Shown in pieces: positions 41,410 through 49,352 of a stretch of 61,542 nt of DNA. A model generated the notes under the pieces. It searched no databases and was not told the origin of the DNA. It worked only from the letters and a program-made list of their open reading frames with translations. Numbering within the stretch: the stretch's first letter is position 1; every line of letters begins with the position of its first letter. Where the stretch lies: NCBI GenBank assembly GCA_002435785.1, contig DIUC01000072.1:47413-108954 (forward strand). Reading direction: 5' to 3'. Both the position numbers and the translations under genes were made by a program. This stretch comes from Saprospiraceae bacterium UBA6168 (GTDB taxonomy: Bacteria > Bacteroidota > Bacteroidia > Chitinophagales > Saprospiraceae).

Positions 41410-42879
41410 TTATTTTTCAAAAATCTTGGCTTCTCCTATCCACTCAATTTTTCCTGTTTTATCAGCAATCAACCTTGCTGCCAAAGTGTACGCTTGGCAG
41501 AATTTCAGAAGATAATCATAGTCAATGGTACCTGGGTTGTCGGTGACTTGGTGGTAATTTTTATAAATTTCCTCGTTCATTTCCGTGATGCCGGGCGCCA
41601 TGTCCACCGCCGGGATACCCTTGCGGGCAAAGGAGATATTGTCCGACCGTTCGTAAAGGTTTTGCTCCGGTGCGGGGTCACCGAGCATGGTGAGGCCCAC
41701 CTGCTGGCCAGCCTTTTTCAGCTCCGCATCGGTATTGGTCATGCCCATGCCGATGAGGTTGAAATGTTTGGTGGAGTTGTACCCTGCGCCGTCGGTATTG
41801 AGGTTGAACACCATTTTGTCCAAAGGTATCATTGGGTGGTCGGCGTACCATTGGCTGCCCAGCAGGCCCATCTCCTCGGCGGTACAGGCCAACACCAGCA
41901 CTGAGCGTTTGGGCGGATTGGCGGCAAGGTCCTTGGCGGCGGCCATAAGCGCTACTGTGCCAATGCCATTGTCACGGGCACCATTGAAGATGCTGTCTTG
42001 GGCAGTGTAGGCCCCGCCTCCCTGTTTGCCCACCCCCACGTGGTCGTAATGGGCGCTGAGCAGCACGAACTCGTTTTTCAGCAGTTCGTCGGTGCCCTCA
42101 ATCACCCCCACGATGTTCAGAGCATCAAGGCTTTTTGAATCGCCCCGCTCCACTTGTAGGTGTGCGATGGGGTTGATACCATTCACCATCGTCATTATGC
42201 CGGGGTTCTCCTCCCTAACCCATCCGTAGAGTAGGGTTCCGCTCGAATCAGGTGTGGCGATTTCCATTCGTTCTTTGCCAAAAAAGCTCTGTGCTATTTG
42301 CCAAGGCAGGGCCATTCGGTAGGCTTCCAGCAGGGCGACGGCGCCCCGGTCAGCGGCAAATTTTTGCTTTTGCGCCATGGACTGGAACACGGCGTTTGGG
42401 GAGTTGCCATCGGGTGAGCCGATGATGGTGAGCACGATTTTTCCCTTCACGTCCAATCCCTTGTAGTCGTCAATGCCCAGTGCCTCGTCCACCCAGCCGC
42501 TGCCCGCAAACACGATTTCGGTTTTGGTGTCAATGTTTTTTTCGTTGATAATCAGCAAGTTGTCGCCAATCTTGAAGTTGGTGTTCCCTATGGTTAATTT
42601 GGCCGTTTTTGGCGGCAGGAAATTGGTGAACGGGATTTTTTGGAAAAAATCGGCTTCGCCCGGTGCTGGTTTGACACCGTAATTTTCCAAATGCAAGGCA
42701 ATGTATTCGGCAGCCAACCGCTCACCAGCGGAGGCGGTGCGACGGCCAGCCAGTTCGTCGGATGCAATGTACATCAAGTGTGCTTCGAGTTCTGGTTTGG
42801 TGAAATTGAACTTGATTTCTTGGCTGAAAACCTGTGCGGTGCAGACCATCAAGAGAAAAGCGATGCAGGATTTTTTCAT
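41410..42879 (-). CDS. Secreted M28 metallopeptidase
   Basis: A 489-residue protein with signal peptide (MKKSCIAFLLMVCTAQVFS-QE). An N-terminal region with LMYIASDELAGRRTASAGER and a PA-like inserted domain (WVDEALGIDDYKGLDVKGKI) precede the peptidase core: LLSAHYDHVG (zinc His and Asp), IFNGARDNGIG (bridging Asp), CTAEEMGLLGSQW (catalytic Glu and ligand), VFNLNTDGAG and ERSDNISFARKGIPA. M28 members are aminopeptidases or related exopeptidases. It converges on the M43 protease gene with almost no spacer, so the two transcripts must overlap. Confidence 0.93.
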   Translation of the reverse strand: MKKSCIAFLLMVCTAQVFSQEIKFNFTKPELEAHLMYIASDELAGRRTASAGERLAAEYIALHLENYGVKPAPGEADFFQKIPFTNFLPPKTAKLTIGNTNFKIGDNLLIINEKNIDTKTEIVFAGSGWVDEALGIDDYKGLDVKGKIVLTIIGSPDGNSPNAVFQSMAQKQKFAADRGAVALLEAYRMALPWQIAQSFFGKERMEIATPDSSGTLLYGWVREENPGIMTMVNGINPIAHLQVERGDSKSLDALNIVGVIEGTDELLKNEFVLLSAHYDHVGVGKQGGGAYTAQDSIFNGARDNGIGTVALMAAAKDLAANPPKRSVLVLACTAEEMGLLGSQWYADHPMIPLDKMVFNLNTDGAGYNSTKHFNLIGMGMTNTDAELKKAGQQVGLTMLGDPAPEQNLYERSDNISFARKGIPAVDMAPGITEMNEEIYKNYHQVTDNPGTIDYDYLLKFCQAYTLAARLIADKTGKIEWIGEAKIFEK

Positions 42880-42983
42880 GAATTTTACTTTTAACCCACA
42901 ATTTTACGCAAAAAGTAGGCTTGCAGGGCGATTTAAGAGCGATAGGTTGAAAACGCCCTCCTGTGCTTGGTTTCAAACTTTCC

Positions 42984-42991
42984 TATCTTTG
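42984..42991 (+). promoter_or_regulatory. -7 promoter element of the FKBP gene
   Basis: TATCTTTG, an exact TAnnTTTG match, 30 nt before the start codon. The nearest TTG is only 14 nt upstream. Confidence 0.55.
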
Positions 42992-43020
42992 GCCATCTTT
43001 TTTAACAAAACTATCATTCG

Positions 43021-43680
43021 ATGAAACAATTATTTTTAGCCTTTATAGGAGCTTGCTGTTTTTCCAACGTGAATGCGCAAGACCTAAAAACCCAGAAGGA
43101 TTCCGTGAGCTATGCCTTGGGGGTATTGATTGGGCAGAACCTGAGCAAACAGGGCCTGAGCGATATTGACCCAAACCTGTTCCTACGTGCCATGCAAGAT
43201 GCCCAGGCGGGTAAGCCCACGCTGTTGGACCCCGTTGCCTCCAACAAATGCGTCACGGAATTCACCAATCGGGAAAAAGAGGGGCAAAAGAAAAAGCTGA
43301 TGGCTGAGGGCACTGCCTTCCTTGAAAAAAACGCACAACGACCCGGCGTAATCGTATTGCCCAGCGGCCTCCAGTATGAGGTGATTCAGGACGGTACTGG
43401 CGACATCCCAAAATCAACGGACAAAGTAAAGGTGCACTACACCGGCACCCTGCTCAACGGCACTGTGTTCGATAGCTCCGTGGAACGGGGTGAACCAATT
43501 GTCTTCCCGGTCACGGGTGTTATTTCAGGATGGATTGAAGCGCTCCAACTGATGAAGGTCGGCTCCAAATGGAAGCTGTTCATCCCACAAAACCTCGCTT
43601 ATGGAGAGCGTGGGGCCGGGGGACAAATCGGCCCGTATGCTACCTTGGTTTTCGAGGTAGAACTGTTGGGGATTGAGTAG
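43021..43680 (+). CDS. FKBP-type peptidyl-prolyl isomerase (Mip/FklB-like)
   Basis: A 219-residue protein with signal peptide (MKQLFLAFIGACCFSNVNA-Q). The N-terminal half (KDSVSYALGVLIGQNL) is the helical FKBP_N dimerisation domain of Mip/FkpA. The C-terminal FKBP domain has VKVHYTGTLLNGTVFDSS, VISGWIEALQLMKVGSKW, IPQNLAYGERGAG and ATLVFEVELL. It should act as a periplasmic folding catalyst/chaperone on exported proteins. It has its own promoter. A hairpin (43701-43730) and a compound palindrome follow. Confidence 0.95.
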   Translation: MKQLFLAFIGACCFSNVNAQDLKTQKDSVSYALGVLIGQNLSKQGLSDIDPNLFLRAMQDAQAGKPTLLDPVASNKCVTEFTNREKEGQKKKLMAEGTAFLEKNAQRPGVIVLPSGLQYEVIQDGTGDIPKSTDKVKVHYTGTLLNGTVFDSSVERGEPIVFPVTGVISGWIEALQLMKVGSKWKLFIPQNLAYGERGAGGQIGPYATLVFEVELLGIE

Positions 43681-43700
43681 TAGTTGAATGAATACTGCGA

Positions 43701-43730
43701 GCTATTGGCTGTTGGCTAAAAGCCAATAGC
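43701..43730. repeat. 10-bp hairpin after the FKBP gene
   Basis: Arms GCTATTGGCT and AGCCAATAGC are perfectly complementary around a 10-nt loop that repeats part of the arm (TTGGCTA). No T tract follows, so terminator function is uncertain. Confidence 0.7.
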
Positions 43731-43845
43731 AAATGGACAAAACCTGGCGCTCGAAAGTATTACTTGAGGAATGATGAATTAATAATGCCTTTGTAGTGGC
43801 TTCGTTTTTCCGATATCATCGCCAAGGCGTGAGGCAAGCTTGGCG

Positions 43846-44020
43846 GTTGTGTAAAAAGCCCCGTAGGGGGTTCATCTTTGTAGAACCGGCGAATGAAATT
43901 TTGTCCACCGTTCCGTAGGAACGGCATCTATTCCGACATGATACCGTTCCTATGGAACGGTTCGGAACATTCTTTGGCGCCTCTACAAAGATGCAGTCCC
44001 GATGGGACTTTTTACACAAC
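43846..44020. repeat. 175-bp nested palindromic element upstream of trmD
   Basis: Outer arms 43846-43884 and 43982-44020 are inverted copies: GTTGTGTAAAAAG and CATCTTTGTAGA match, with a diverged palindromic centre (CCCCGTAGGGG versus TCCCATCGGGA). Inside lie two further palindromes, CCGTTCCGTAGGAACGG (43908-43924) and CCGTTCCTATGGAACGG (43944-43960). No transposase is encoded. Similar CCGTAGG palindromes with a TTTGTAGA motif recur in Bacteroidota genomes, as far as I recall. A non-autonomous (MITE-like) or structured RNA element is likely. Confidence 0.82.
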
Positions 44021-44061
44021 CCCCAGACTTCGGTTACTTACCCCTGCCCAAACACTCTGCA

Positions 44062-44751
44062 ATGAACATAGACATCATCACCGTACACCCCGAACTTTTG
44101 GCAAGCCCCTTCGAGCACAGCATCATGAAGCGGGCGCAGGAAAAGGGCCTGCTCGAAGTACGCCTGCACGACCTCCGAACCTTTGGGTTTGGCAAGCACC
44201 AGCAAGTGGACGACTACCAGTTCGGAGGTGGTGCGGGCATGGTGATGATGGCCGAGCCTTTGGTCAACTGCATCGAAAAACTGCAAGAAAGCCGCCAGTT
44301 CGACGAGATAATCTACCTCACTCCCGACGGCCAGCGGCTCAACCAGGGGCTGACCAATCGACTTTCTTTGAAAAATAGCCTGCTGCTCATTTGTGGGCAT
44401 TATAAAGGTATAGACGAGCGGGTTCGGGAGCATTTTGTCACCATGGAAATCTCCATCGGCGATTTTGTGCTTTCCGGTGGGGAACTCCCGGCGGCGGTTT
44501 TGGTGGATGCCATCGGTCGGCTGCTGCCGGGGGTATTGGGCGACGAGACCTCGGCGCTATTCGATTCCTTTCAGGACAATTTGCTGGCGCCGCCCGTTTA
44601 CACCCGCCCCTCGGAGTTTCGTGGCTGGAAGGTGCCGGAAGTGCTGATGTCCGGCAATTTCCCAAAAATCGAAGAATGGCGGATAGAACAAGCCGTGCAG
44701 CGTACCCAAGAGCGGCGTCCAGATTTGTTGCAAAACCTTGATGTTCAATGA
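44062..44751 (+). CDS. trmD: tRNA (guanine(37)-N1)-methyltransferase TrmD
   Basis: A 229-residue SPOUT methyltransferase beginning MNIDIITVHPELLASPFEHS. Knot motifs are YLTPDGQRLNQ, LLICGHYKGIDERV and ISIGDFVLSGGELPA, with the catalytic Asp in YTRPSEFRGWKVPEVLMSGN. It methylates G37 of tRNAs to prevent frameshifting. The start at 44062 follows the palindromic element. In many bacteria trmD lies with rpsP, rimM and rplS; here it overlaps a MmcQ/YjbR gene by 4 nt instead. Confidence 0.96.
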   Translation: MNIDIITVHPELLASPFEHSIMKRAQEKGLLEVRLHDLRTFGFGKHQQVDDYQFGGGAGMVMMAEPLVNCIEKLQESRQFDEIIYLTPDGQRLNQGLTNRLSLKNSLLLICGHYKGIDERVREHFVTMEISIGDFVLSGGELPAAVLVDAIGRLLPGVLGDETSALFDSFQDNLLAPPVYTRPSEFRGWKVPEVLMSGNFPKIEEWRIEQAVQRTQERRPDLLQNLDVQ

Positions 44752-45107
44752 ATATTGAAGCATTTCGTGAATATTGCCTTCGGAAAAAAGGCGTGGTGGA
44801 AGACTTTCCATTCGGTGAGCAAACCTTGGTCTTCAAGGTCATGGGCAAGTTGTTCGCCCTTACCGGCCTTGACGAAATTGAGTACAGCGTCAACTTGAAG
44901 TGCGACCCTGACTATGCCATCGAGCTAAGGGAGACGCATCCCGATGATATTGCACCCGGCTACCACATGAACAAGAAGCACTGGAACACGGTGCAGTTCG
45001 AGCGCGGTTTGGATGATTCCTTTTTGAAAAAATTGGTGGACCACTCTTATGACCTCGTCGTGGCCAGCCTACCAAAGAAGGTGAGGGACGAATTAGCCAA
45101 CCTTTAA
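44748..45107 (+). CDS. MmcQ/YjbR family protein
   Basis: A 119-residue protein with the family features: N-terminal FREYCLRKKGVVEDFPFGEQTLVFKVMGK is followed by FALTG, NLKCDP, PGYHMNKKHWNTV and a C-terminal SYDLVVASLPKKVRDEL. The fold resembles CyaY-like/double-wing DNA-binding proteins, but no molecular function is established. Its ATG overlaps the trmD stop (ATGA), so it is translationally coupled to trmD. The FAD oxidoreductase gene starts 17 nt after it. Confidence 0.9.
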   Translation: MNIEAFREYCLRKKGVVEDFPFGEQTLVFKVMGKLFALTGLDEIEYSVNLKCDPDYAIELRETHPDDIAPGYHMNKKHWNTVQFERGLDDSFLKKLVDHSYDLVVASLPKKVRDELANL

Positions 45108-45124
45108 TTATCAGCCATCACATT

Positions 45125-46228
45125 TTGGAAAAAAAGCAGCAAGTTGACTTCATCATCGTCGGTCAGGGTTTGGCGGGCACGTTGCTGTCTTATTTTCTTT
45201 TGCTTGAAAATCAACGAGTTGTGGTGCTGGATTATTCGCACGAGGGCCGTACCTCCAACATCGCTGCGGGCTTGGTCAACCCCATTACAGGTCGGCGGCT
45301 GGCCAAAAGCTGGCGGTTTGAGGAGCTGGCGGCATTTGCGAAGCAAACCTATCAGAGCCTTGAGGGGCAATTAGGCGTGCAGCTTTGGCACGACCGCCGC
45401 ATAGTGCGGGCGCTTCACAATACTTTCGAGGAAAACGAATGGATGCGCCGGAGCGGCTATCCGGAGTTTCAGGCGTTCATGTCCGACGGGCCTGAAATGA
45501 CGGAGTTCGAGGGGAAGATCCATGAGCCATTCGGTTGGGGAGAGTTGCGGAATTGTGCGCAGGTCGCCATGACAGTCCTTGTGGAACGGTGGCGGGGACA
45601 TCTGTTGCGAGAGGGTCATTTCTTTATGGAAAATATTGATTATCAACGAATTGAGTTTGTAGAAAACCAGGTTCACTACGGCGGTTGGGCAGCCAGAAAG
45701 CTTATTTTCTGTGAAGGGGCAAAGGCGCTTGAAAACCCGTTTTTCAACCATTTGCCCTTTTTGGCCACGAAGGGCGAGCTGTTGTTGGTCAAGATTCCTG
45801 GCTGCCAGTTTGGGCGCATTCTGAAGCAGCATATTTTCTTGGTGCCGCAGGGCGGTGAGGTTTATTGGGTCGGCTCTACCAGCCGTTATGAGTTTGAGGG
45901 GCCAAGCCCCTCGGAGGCAAGTTACAATTGGCTCATCTCGGAGTTGGACAAGACCCTGACAGTGCCATACCAGGTCATCAAGCACTTGGCGGGAATCCGT
46001 CCAACCGTAGCGGACATCAGACCCTTTCTTGGGTTAAACGAAGCGCATCCAGAACTGGGCATTTTCAACGGGTTGGGCACAAAAGGTGCATTGCTGGGGC
46101 CCTTCTTTGCGAAGCAAATGGCTGATTTCCTGTTGGGAAAAGGGGAACTGGAGCCTGATGTGGACATCAAGCGGTTCATGGGGCTGATGAAGAGCGGGCA
46201 TTTTTTCACCAAAGAAAAACCTGTATAA
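45125..46228 (+). CDS. FAD-dependent oxidoreductase (DAO/glycine-oxidase-like)
   Basis: A 367-residue flavoenzyme. The Rossmann motif is FIIVGQGLAGTLLSYFLL, with the adenine-ribose acidic residue in VVVLDYSH. NIAAGLVNPITGRRLAKSW and the C-terminal IRPTVADIRPFLG and IFNGLGTKGALLGPFFA match DAO-family proteins such as MnmC-C-like oxidases. The frame begins with TTG at 45125; no closer ATG preserves the dinucleotide-binding motif. It is the third gene of the trmD operon. The MnmC-like GTKG motif and tRNA-modification neighbour hint at a tRNA role, but this is weak. Confidence 0.83.
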   Translation: MEKKQQVDFIIVGQGLAGTLLSYFLLLENQRVVVLDYSHEGRTSNIAAGLVNPITGRRLAKSWRFEELAAFAKQTYQSLEGQLGVQLWHDRRIVRALHNTFEENEWMRRSGYPEFQAFMSDGPEMTEFEGKIHEPFGWGELRNCAQVAMTVLVERWRGHLLREGHFFMENIDYQRIEFVENQVHYGGWAARKLIFCEGAKALENPFFNHLPFLATKGELLLVKIPGCQFGRILKQHIFLVPQGGEVYWVGSTSRYEFEGPSPSEASYNWLISELDKTLTVPYQVIKHLAGIRPTVADIRPFLGLNEAHPELGIFNGLGTKGALLGPFFAKQMADFLLGKGELEPDVDIKRFMGLMKSGHFFTKEKPV

Positions 46229-46284
46229 CGGGTAACTGGTTTCCGGGATTTTGCAGGAACATCGGGTCAAGTGCCTATTTTCAT

Positions 46285-46316
46285 TTTGGAGCCACGGCTG
46301 TTTTCGTGTAGCTTTG
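46285..46316 (+). promoter_or_regulatory. Promoter of the amine oxidase gene
   Basis: TTTG (46285-46288) and TAGCTTTG (46309-46316) are 20 nt apart, matching the Bacteroidota consensus. The start codon is 26 nt downstream. Confidence 0.7.
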
Positions 46317-46342
46317 GGCAGATCTATAACAAATTACAAACC

Positions 46343-47788
46343 ATGAAACGACGCAGATTCCTCCAACAATTGGGCTACTCCGTGCCCGCCGCTTTCGCAA
46401 TCCCCGCTGTGCTGTCCTCCTGCGGAAACAAAGGCCAAGACGATGACGACGGTATCACGCCAGTCAACAAGTTCAAAGATTATACAGTAGTAATAGTTGG
46501 AGCAGGTGCGGCGGGCCTTTATGCCGGCTGGTACCTTCAAGAACGTGGCTTCAACGTGAAGATTTTGGAGGCATCCGGCAGGGTAGGGGGTAGGGTTCGG
46601 CACCTGAGTGGGTTCGCCGATTTTGACATTGAACTCGGAGCAGAGGAAGTACATGGCAACAACTCAGATTGGTACCGGATTGTCACGGGGCAGGTCAAGG
46701 CGAAGCTGAACGACGTTTCAAAGGAGGATTTTTATTTTTTCAAGGAAGATTTCGCCAATCAAAACGAGCCTTCCCTCAAATCGGAACCCTTTTCCAACCA
46801 GTTCCCGGAGTTTTCCAAAACCATGCAATTTGTGGGCAATGCACCAAATTATGTAGGCGCAGATTTATCCGTCGAGAATGTGTTTTCGACCTCCGGCATT
46901 TCCTGGAACATGTTTGGCGTGGCCAATGGCTTATTGGGAAACGAGTATGGCACATCCAACAACCGGTTGAGCATGAAGGGTTTGGCGGAGGAGGACAGTT
47001 ACTGGACGGCTGGCGATGACAGCTACACACTCAAAGACCGAACGATGTTGTCCATTTTGGAAACCAAGTTTGCGGCCATACTGCCCAAGGTGGTAACGAA
47101 TGCGCAGGTCAAAAAAATAGATTACACTGGCAACAAAACCGTTCTCACCGACCAAGCCAACCGAACCTACCAAGCCGACCGAGTGATTTTGACCGTGCCA
47201 CTTACCGTATTGCAGGAAGGTGACATCCAGTTCAACCCGCCCCTGCCTTCCACCAAAGTTGACGCATACAGTAATATAGGTATGGGCGGGGGCGTGAAGG
47301 CCATCTTCAAGTTCAGCCAAGCATTTTGGGAGGGTTTGACTTCCAGCAAGTTGGGTTCTGTCATTGGCTACAACGAGGTGCCGGAGATATGGGCGACTGG
47401 CGTGGGCCGTGGGAACACGCCAATCCTGACGGCCTTTGTCATGGGCGAAAAGGGTGAGCAGTTCAGTTCTATGAACCCTACCGATGCAAAGGGCTTTCTA
47501 TTAGGGCATTTGGACAATATTTTCGGCAACAACATCGCCTCGCAAAGCATCCTCCAAAATGGGTTCCATTTGATGGATTGGGGGAAAGAGCCATTCATTC
47601 GGGGTGCCTACTCCTATCCAAAAGTTGGTGGCGGCCTGATTTTTCGCAAGGAACTGGCCTCCGACGTTGACGAGCGGTTGTTTTTTGCCGGCGAGGCTAC
47701 CCACTTCAAGGGGCACAGCGGCACTGTGCATGGTGCTATTGAAACGGGAATCCGGGTAGTAGAAGAGGTCGAAATGTCTATTCCATGA
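46343..47788 (+). CDS. Flavin amine oxidase with twin-arginine-like lipoprotein signal
   Basis: A 481-residue protein. The N-terminus MKRRRFLQQLGYSVPAAFAI resembles a Tat signal (RRRFLQ) and is followed by VLSSCG, a lipobox with Cys27, so it may be exported folded with FAD and lipidated. The FAD site is VVIVGAGAAGLYAGWYL then KILEASGRVGGRV. C-terminal motifs GVGRGNTPILTAFVMG, KVGGGLIF and LFFAGEATHFKGHSGTVHGAIETG are those of monoamine-oxidase-type enzymes. The amine substrate is unknown. It has its own promoter. Tat dependence is inferred from the signal only. Confidence 0.87.
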   Translation: MKRRRFLQQLGYSVPAAFAIPAVLSSCGNKGQDDDDGITPVNKFKDYTVVIVGAGAAGLYAGWYLQERGFNVKILEASGRVGGRVRHLSGFADFDIELGAEEVHGNNSDWYRIVTGQVKAKLNDVSKEDFYFFKEDFANQNEPSLKSEPFSNQFPEFSKTMQFVGNAPNYVGADLSVENVFSTSGISWNMFGVANGLLGNEYGTSNNRLSMKGLAEEDSYWTAGDDSYTLKDRTMLSILETKFAAILPKVVTNAQVKKIDYTGNKTVLTDQANRTYQADRVILTVPLTVLQEGDIQFNPPLPSTKVDAYSNIGMGGGVKAIFKFSQAFWEGLTSSKLGSVIGYNEVPEIWATGVGRGNTPILTAFVMGEKGEQFSSMNPTDAKGFLLGHLDNIFGNNIASQSILQNGFHLMDWGKEPFIRGAYSYPKVGGGLIFRKELASDVDERLFFAGEATHFKGHSGTVHGAIETGIRVVEEVEMSIP

Positions 47789-48178
47789 AAACTTAATGAA
47801 TCTTTTGTAACGACGCATTTTTATTTAGCTAAACGGAATATAATTTTTTTGGAGCGATTTTGTCAATAGTTAATAAAGCGCTCGTCTCGCCATGCTTGTT
47901 CTGATTTGGTATTATTCCACACGAGAACGAAATTTTTTTGAAAAAAAAATCTGATTAAGTTCTTTTTGGTATGAATCTTTCTATACCTTTGCGCAAGAGA
48001 AAGAGAGATTTTTAACCCTTTAGAATCAAGACAATCCATCGTAAGTCGCTTATTTATCCTATTTAGCGATTTATGGAGCAGTCTGCTCCATCTGCATTAG
48101 AGTTTCTTCCCATGGCGTCTTTTGAACGCCCCATTTCCATTTTTTGATTTTTACTGTAACCGACTAAATACAAAGCGA
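47789..48178 (+). other. Promoter region and long structured leader of the beta-helix gene
   Basis: The first half is AT-rich with T7/A9 tracts. TACCTTTG at 47984-47991 is an exact -7 element, with TTTG at 47965-47968 only 15 nt upstream. The predicted transcript leader is about 180 nt if translation starts at 48179. It contains an 8-bp perfect hairpin ATGGAGCA-GTC-TGCTCCAT (48073-48091) and a smaller GGCGT/ACGCC hairpin (about 48114-48130). No conserved riboswitch was recognised. Confidence 0.6.
47984..47991 (+). promoter_or_regulatory. -7 promoter element of the beta-helix gene
   Basis: TACCTTTG, followed by GC, exact TAnnTTTG match downstream of an A/T tract that could serve as an UP-like element. 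Confidence 0.65.
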
Positions 48179-49150
48179 TTGAAACCGACTTTGACCATCA
48201 CAATGCTACTTGCATTCATTTGCAACGTATGCGCACAAGTTATTTACGTCCATCAGGGCGCAACAGGGAACGGAACCTCTTGGTCAGATGCAACTGGCGA
48301 TTTGGCTACTGCCCTTGACCAAGCTACTGCTGGTACTCAGGTATGGGTTGCCTTCGGCACCTACAAGCCAACCACAGGCACGGACAGGAATGCATCCTTC
48401 CGGGTGAAAAGTGGGGTGAGCCTCATAGGCAACTTCAACGGCACGGAGACTTCCGTTGACCAGCGCCAGCAAACGGCAAGCGCTACCATATTAAGTGGTG
48501 AAATCGGTCAACCAGGCCAGGCCGACAACTCATACAATGTTGTCTTTATGAAGAATGTTGGTGAGAATACGTTGATTGACGGGTTCGTAATCACAGCAGG
48601 AAACGCAAACAGCCAAGCCAACGATGGCAACAAGACCCGCTGCGGTGGAGGCATGTTCATAGACGGTGAAAACGGCAGCAGCAAGCCTACCATCGCCAAT
48701 TGCGAATTTCTCAAGAACCTTGGCCGTGACGGTGCAGCCGTTTATAACAATGGTCGCAGAGGAGAAAGCAGCCCTGTGTTCGTAAACTGTACTTTCAAGA
48801 ACAACGAAGCTGGCCTCGATGGCGGTGCCATTTACAACGATGGTAGGCTTAAGGGAAAAAGTAGCCCTACGCTTACGAACTGTACTTTCGAGCGGAACAT
48901 GGGTACTTACGGTGGCGCAATCTGCAATGCGACCGAAGATGGCACTTGCAACTTGGTTCTTGAAAACTGCAAATTCATGGAAAATGCAGCCTACCTGCGT
49001 GGTGGTGCTGTTTTCAGCTTGAACGGCGATGAAAAATGCTACATGGAACTGCTGAACTGCAAGTTCACTGGCAACTATCCTGACGACCAAAACATGATTT
49101 TCACTACAACTGCCGCTCGTGGTGATGCCTATAAGGTCAAAATGGATTAA
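48179..49150 (+). CDS. Secreted right-handed parallel beta-helix protein
   Basis: About 323 residues. A TTG start at 48179 gives a good signal peptide, MKPTLTITMLLAFICNVCA-Q; an ATG at 48203 would leave a short, uncharged one, and a TTG at 48122 a longer one. The N-terminal VIYVHQGATGNGTSWSDATG and ALDQATAGTQVWVAFGTYKP are typical of secreted beta-helix (polymorphic-membrane-protein-like) proteins. Repeats of about 35-40 residues follow with N-C-x-F-x(2)-N cores (ANCEFLKN, VNCTFKNN, TNCTFERN, ENCKFMEN, LNCKFTGN) alternating with GGA turns. There is no catalytic motif or C-terminal T9SS domain. It may be a short surface or matrix protein. Confidence 0.82.
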   Translation: MKPTLTITMLLAFICNVCAQVIYVHQGATGNGTSWSDATGDLATALDQATAGTQVWVAFGTYKPTTGTDRNASFRVKSGVSLIGNFNGTETSVDQRQQTASATILSGEIGQPGQADNSYNVVFMKNVGENTLIDGFVITAGNANSQANDGNKTRCGGGMFIDGENGSSKPTIANCEFLKNLGRDGAAVYNNGRRGESSPVFVNCTFKNNEAGLDGGAIYNDGRLKGKSSPTLTNCTFERNMGTYGGAICNATEDGTCNLVLENCKFMENAAYLRGGAVFSLNGDEKCYMELLNCKFTGNYPDDQNMIFTTTAARGDAYKVKMD

Positions 49151-49262
49151 GAAAGCAATTCGAAGAAAGAACTATTTTCAATCTAAACAAAACGACAATA
49201 CCAACTAAATCGTGATTCACTGGCACCGTTGAGTTCCACAATTTTATCCTTTAACTGATGAG

Positions 49263-49296
49263 GGTGTTCGAGTTTAAAACTTGAACACCTTTTTTT
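49263..49296 (+). terminator. Terminator after the beta-helix gene
   Basis: Stem GGTGTTCGAGTTT with AAACTTGAACACC (one G-T pair) and a seven-T tract. It lies about 110 nt after the stop codon. Confidence 0.88.
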
Positions 49297-49352
49297 ATTT
49301 CGTACCATCGCATTATCTTTCCCGGCGGGAAGGCTCACCGTAGCCTATAACA

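Noticed and set aside
43893..44061. N-terminal extensions or small genes inside the palindromic element before trmD
   Set aside because: These frames only translate the inverted repeats; trmD's conserved N-terminus begins at 44062.
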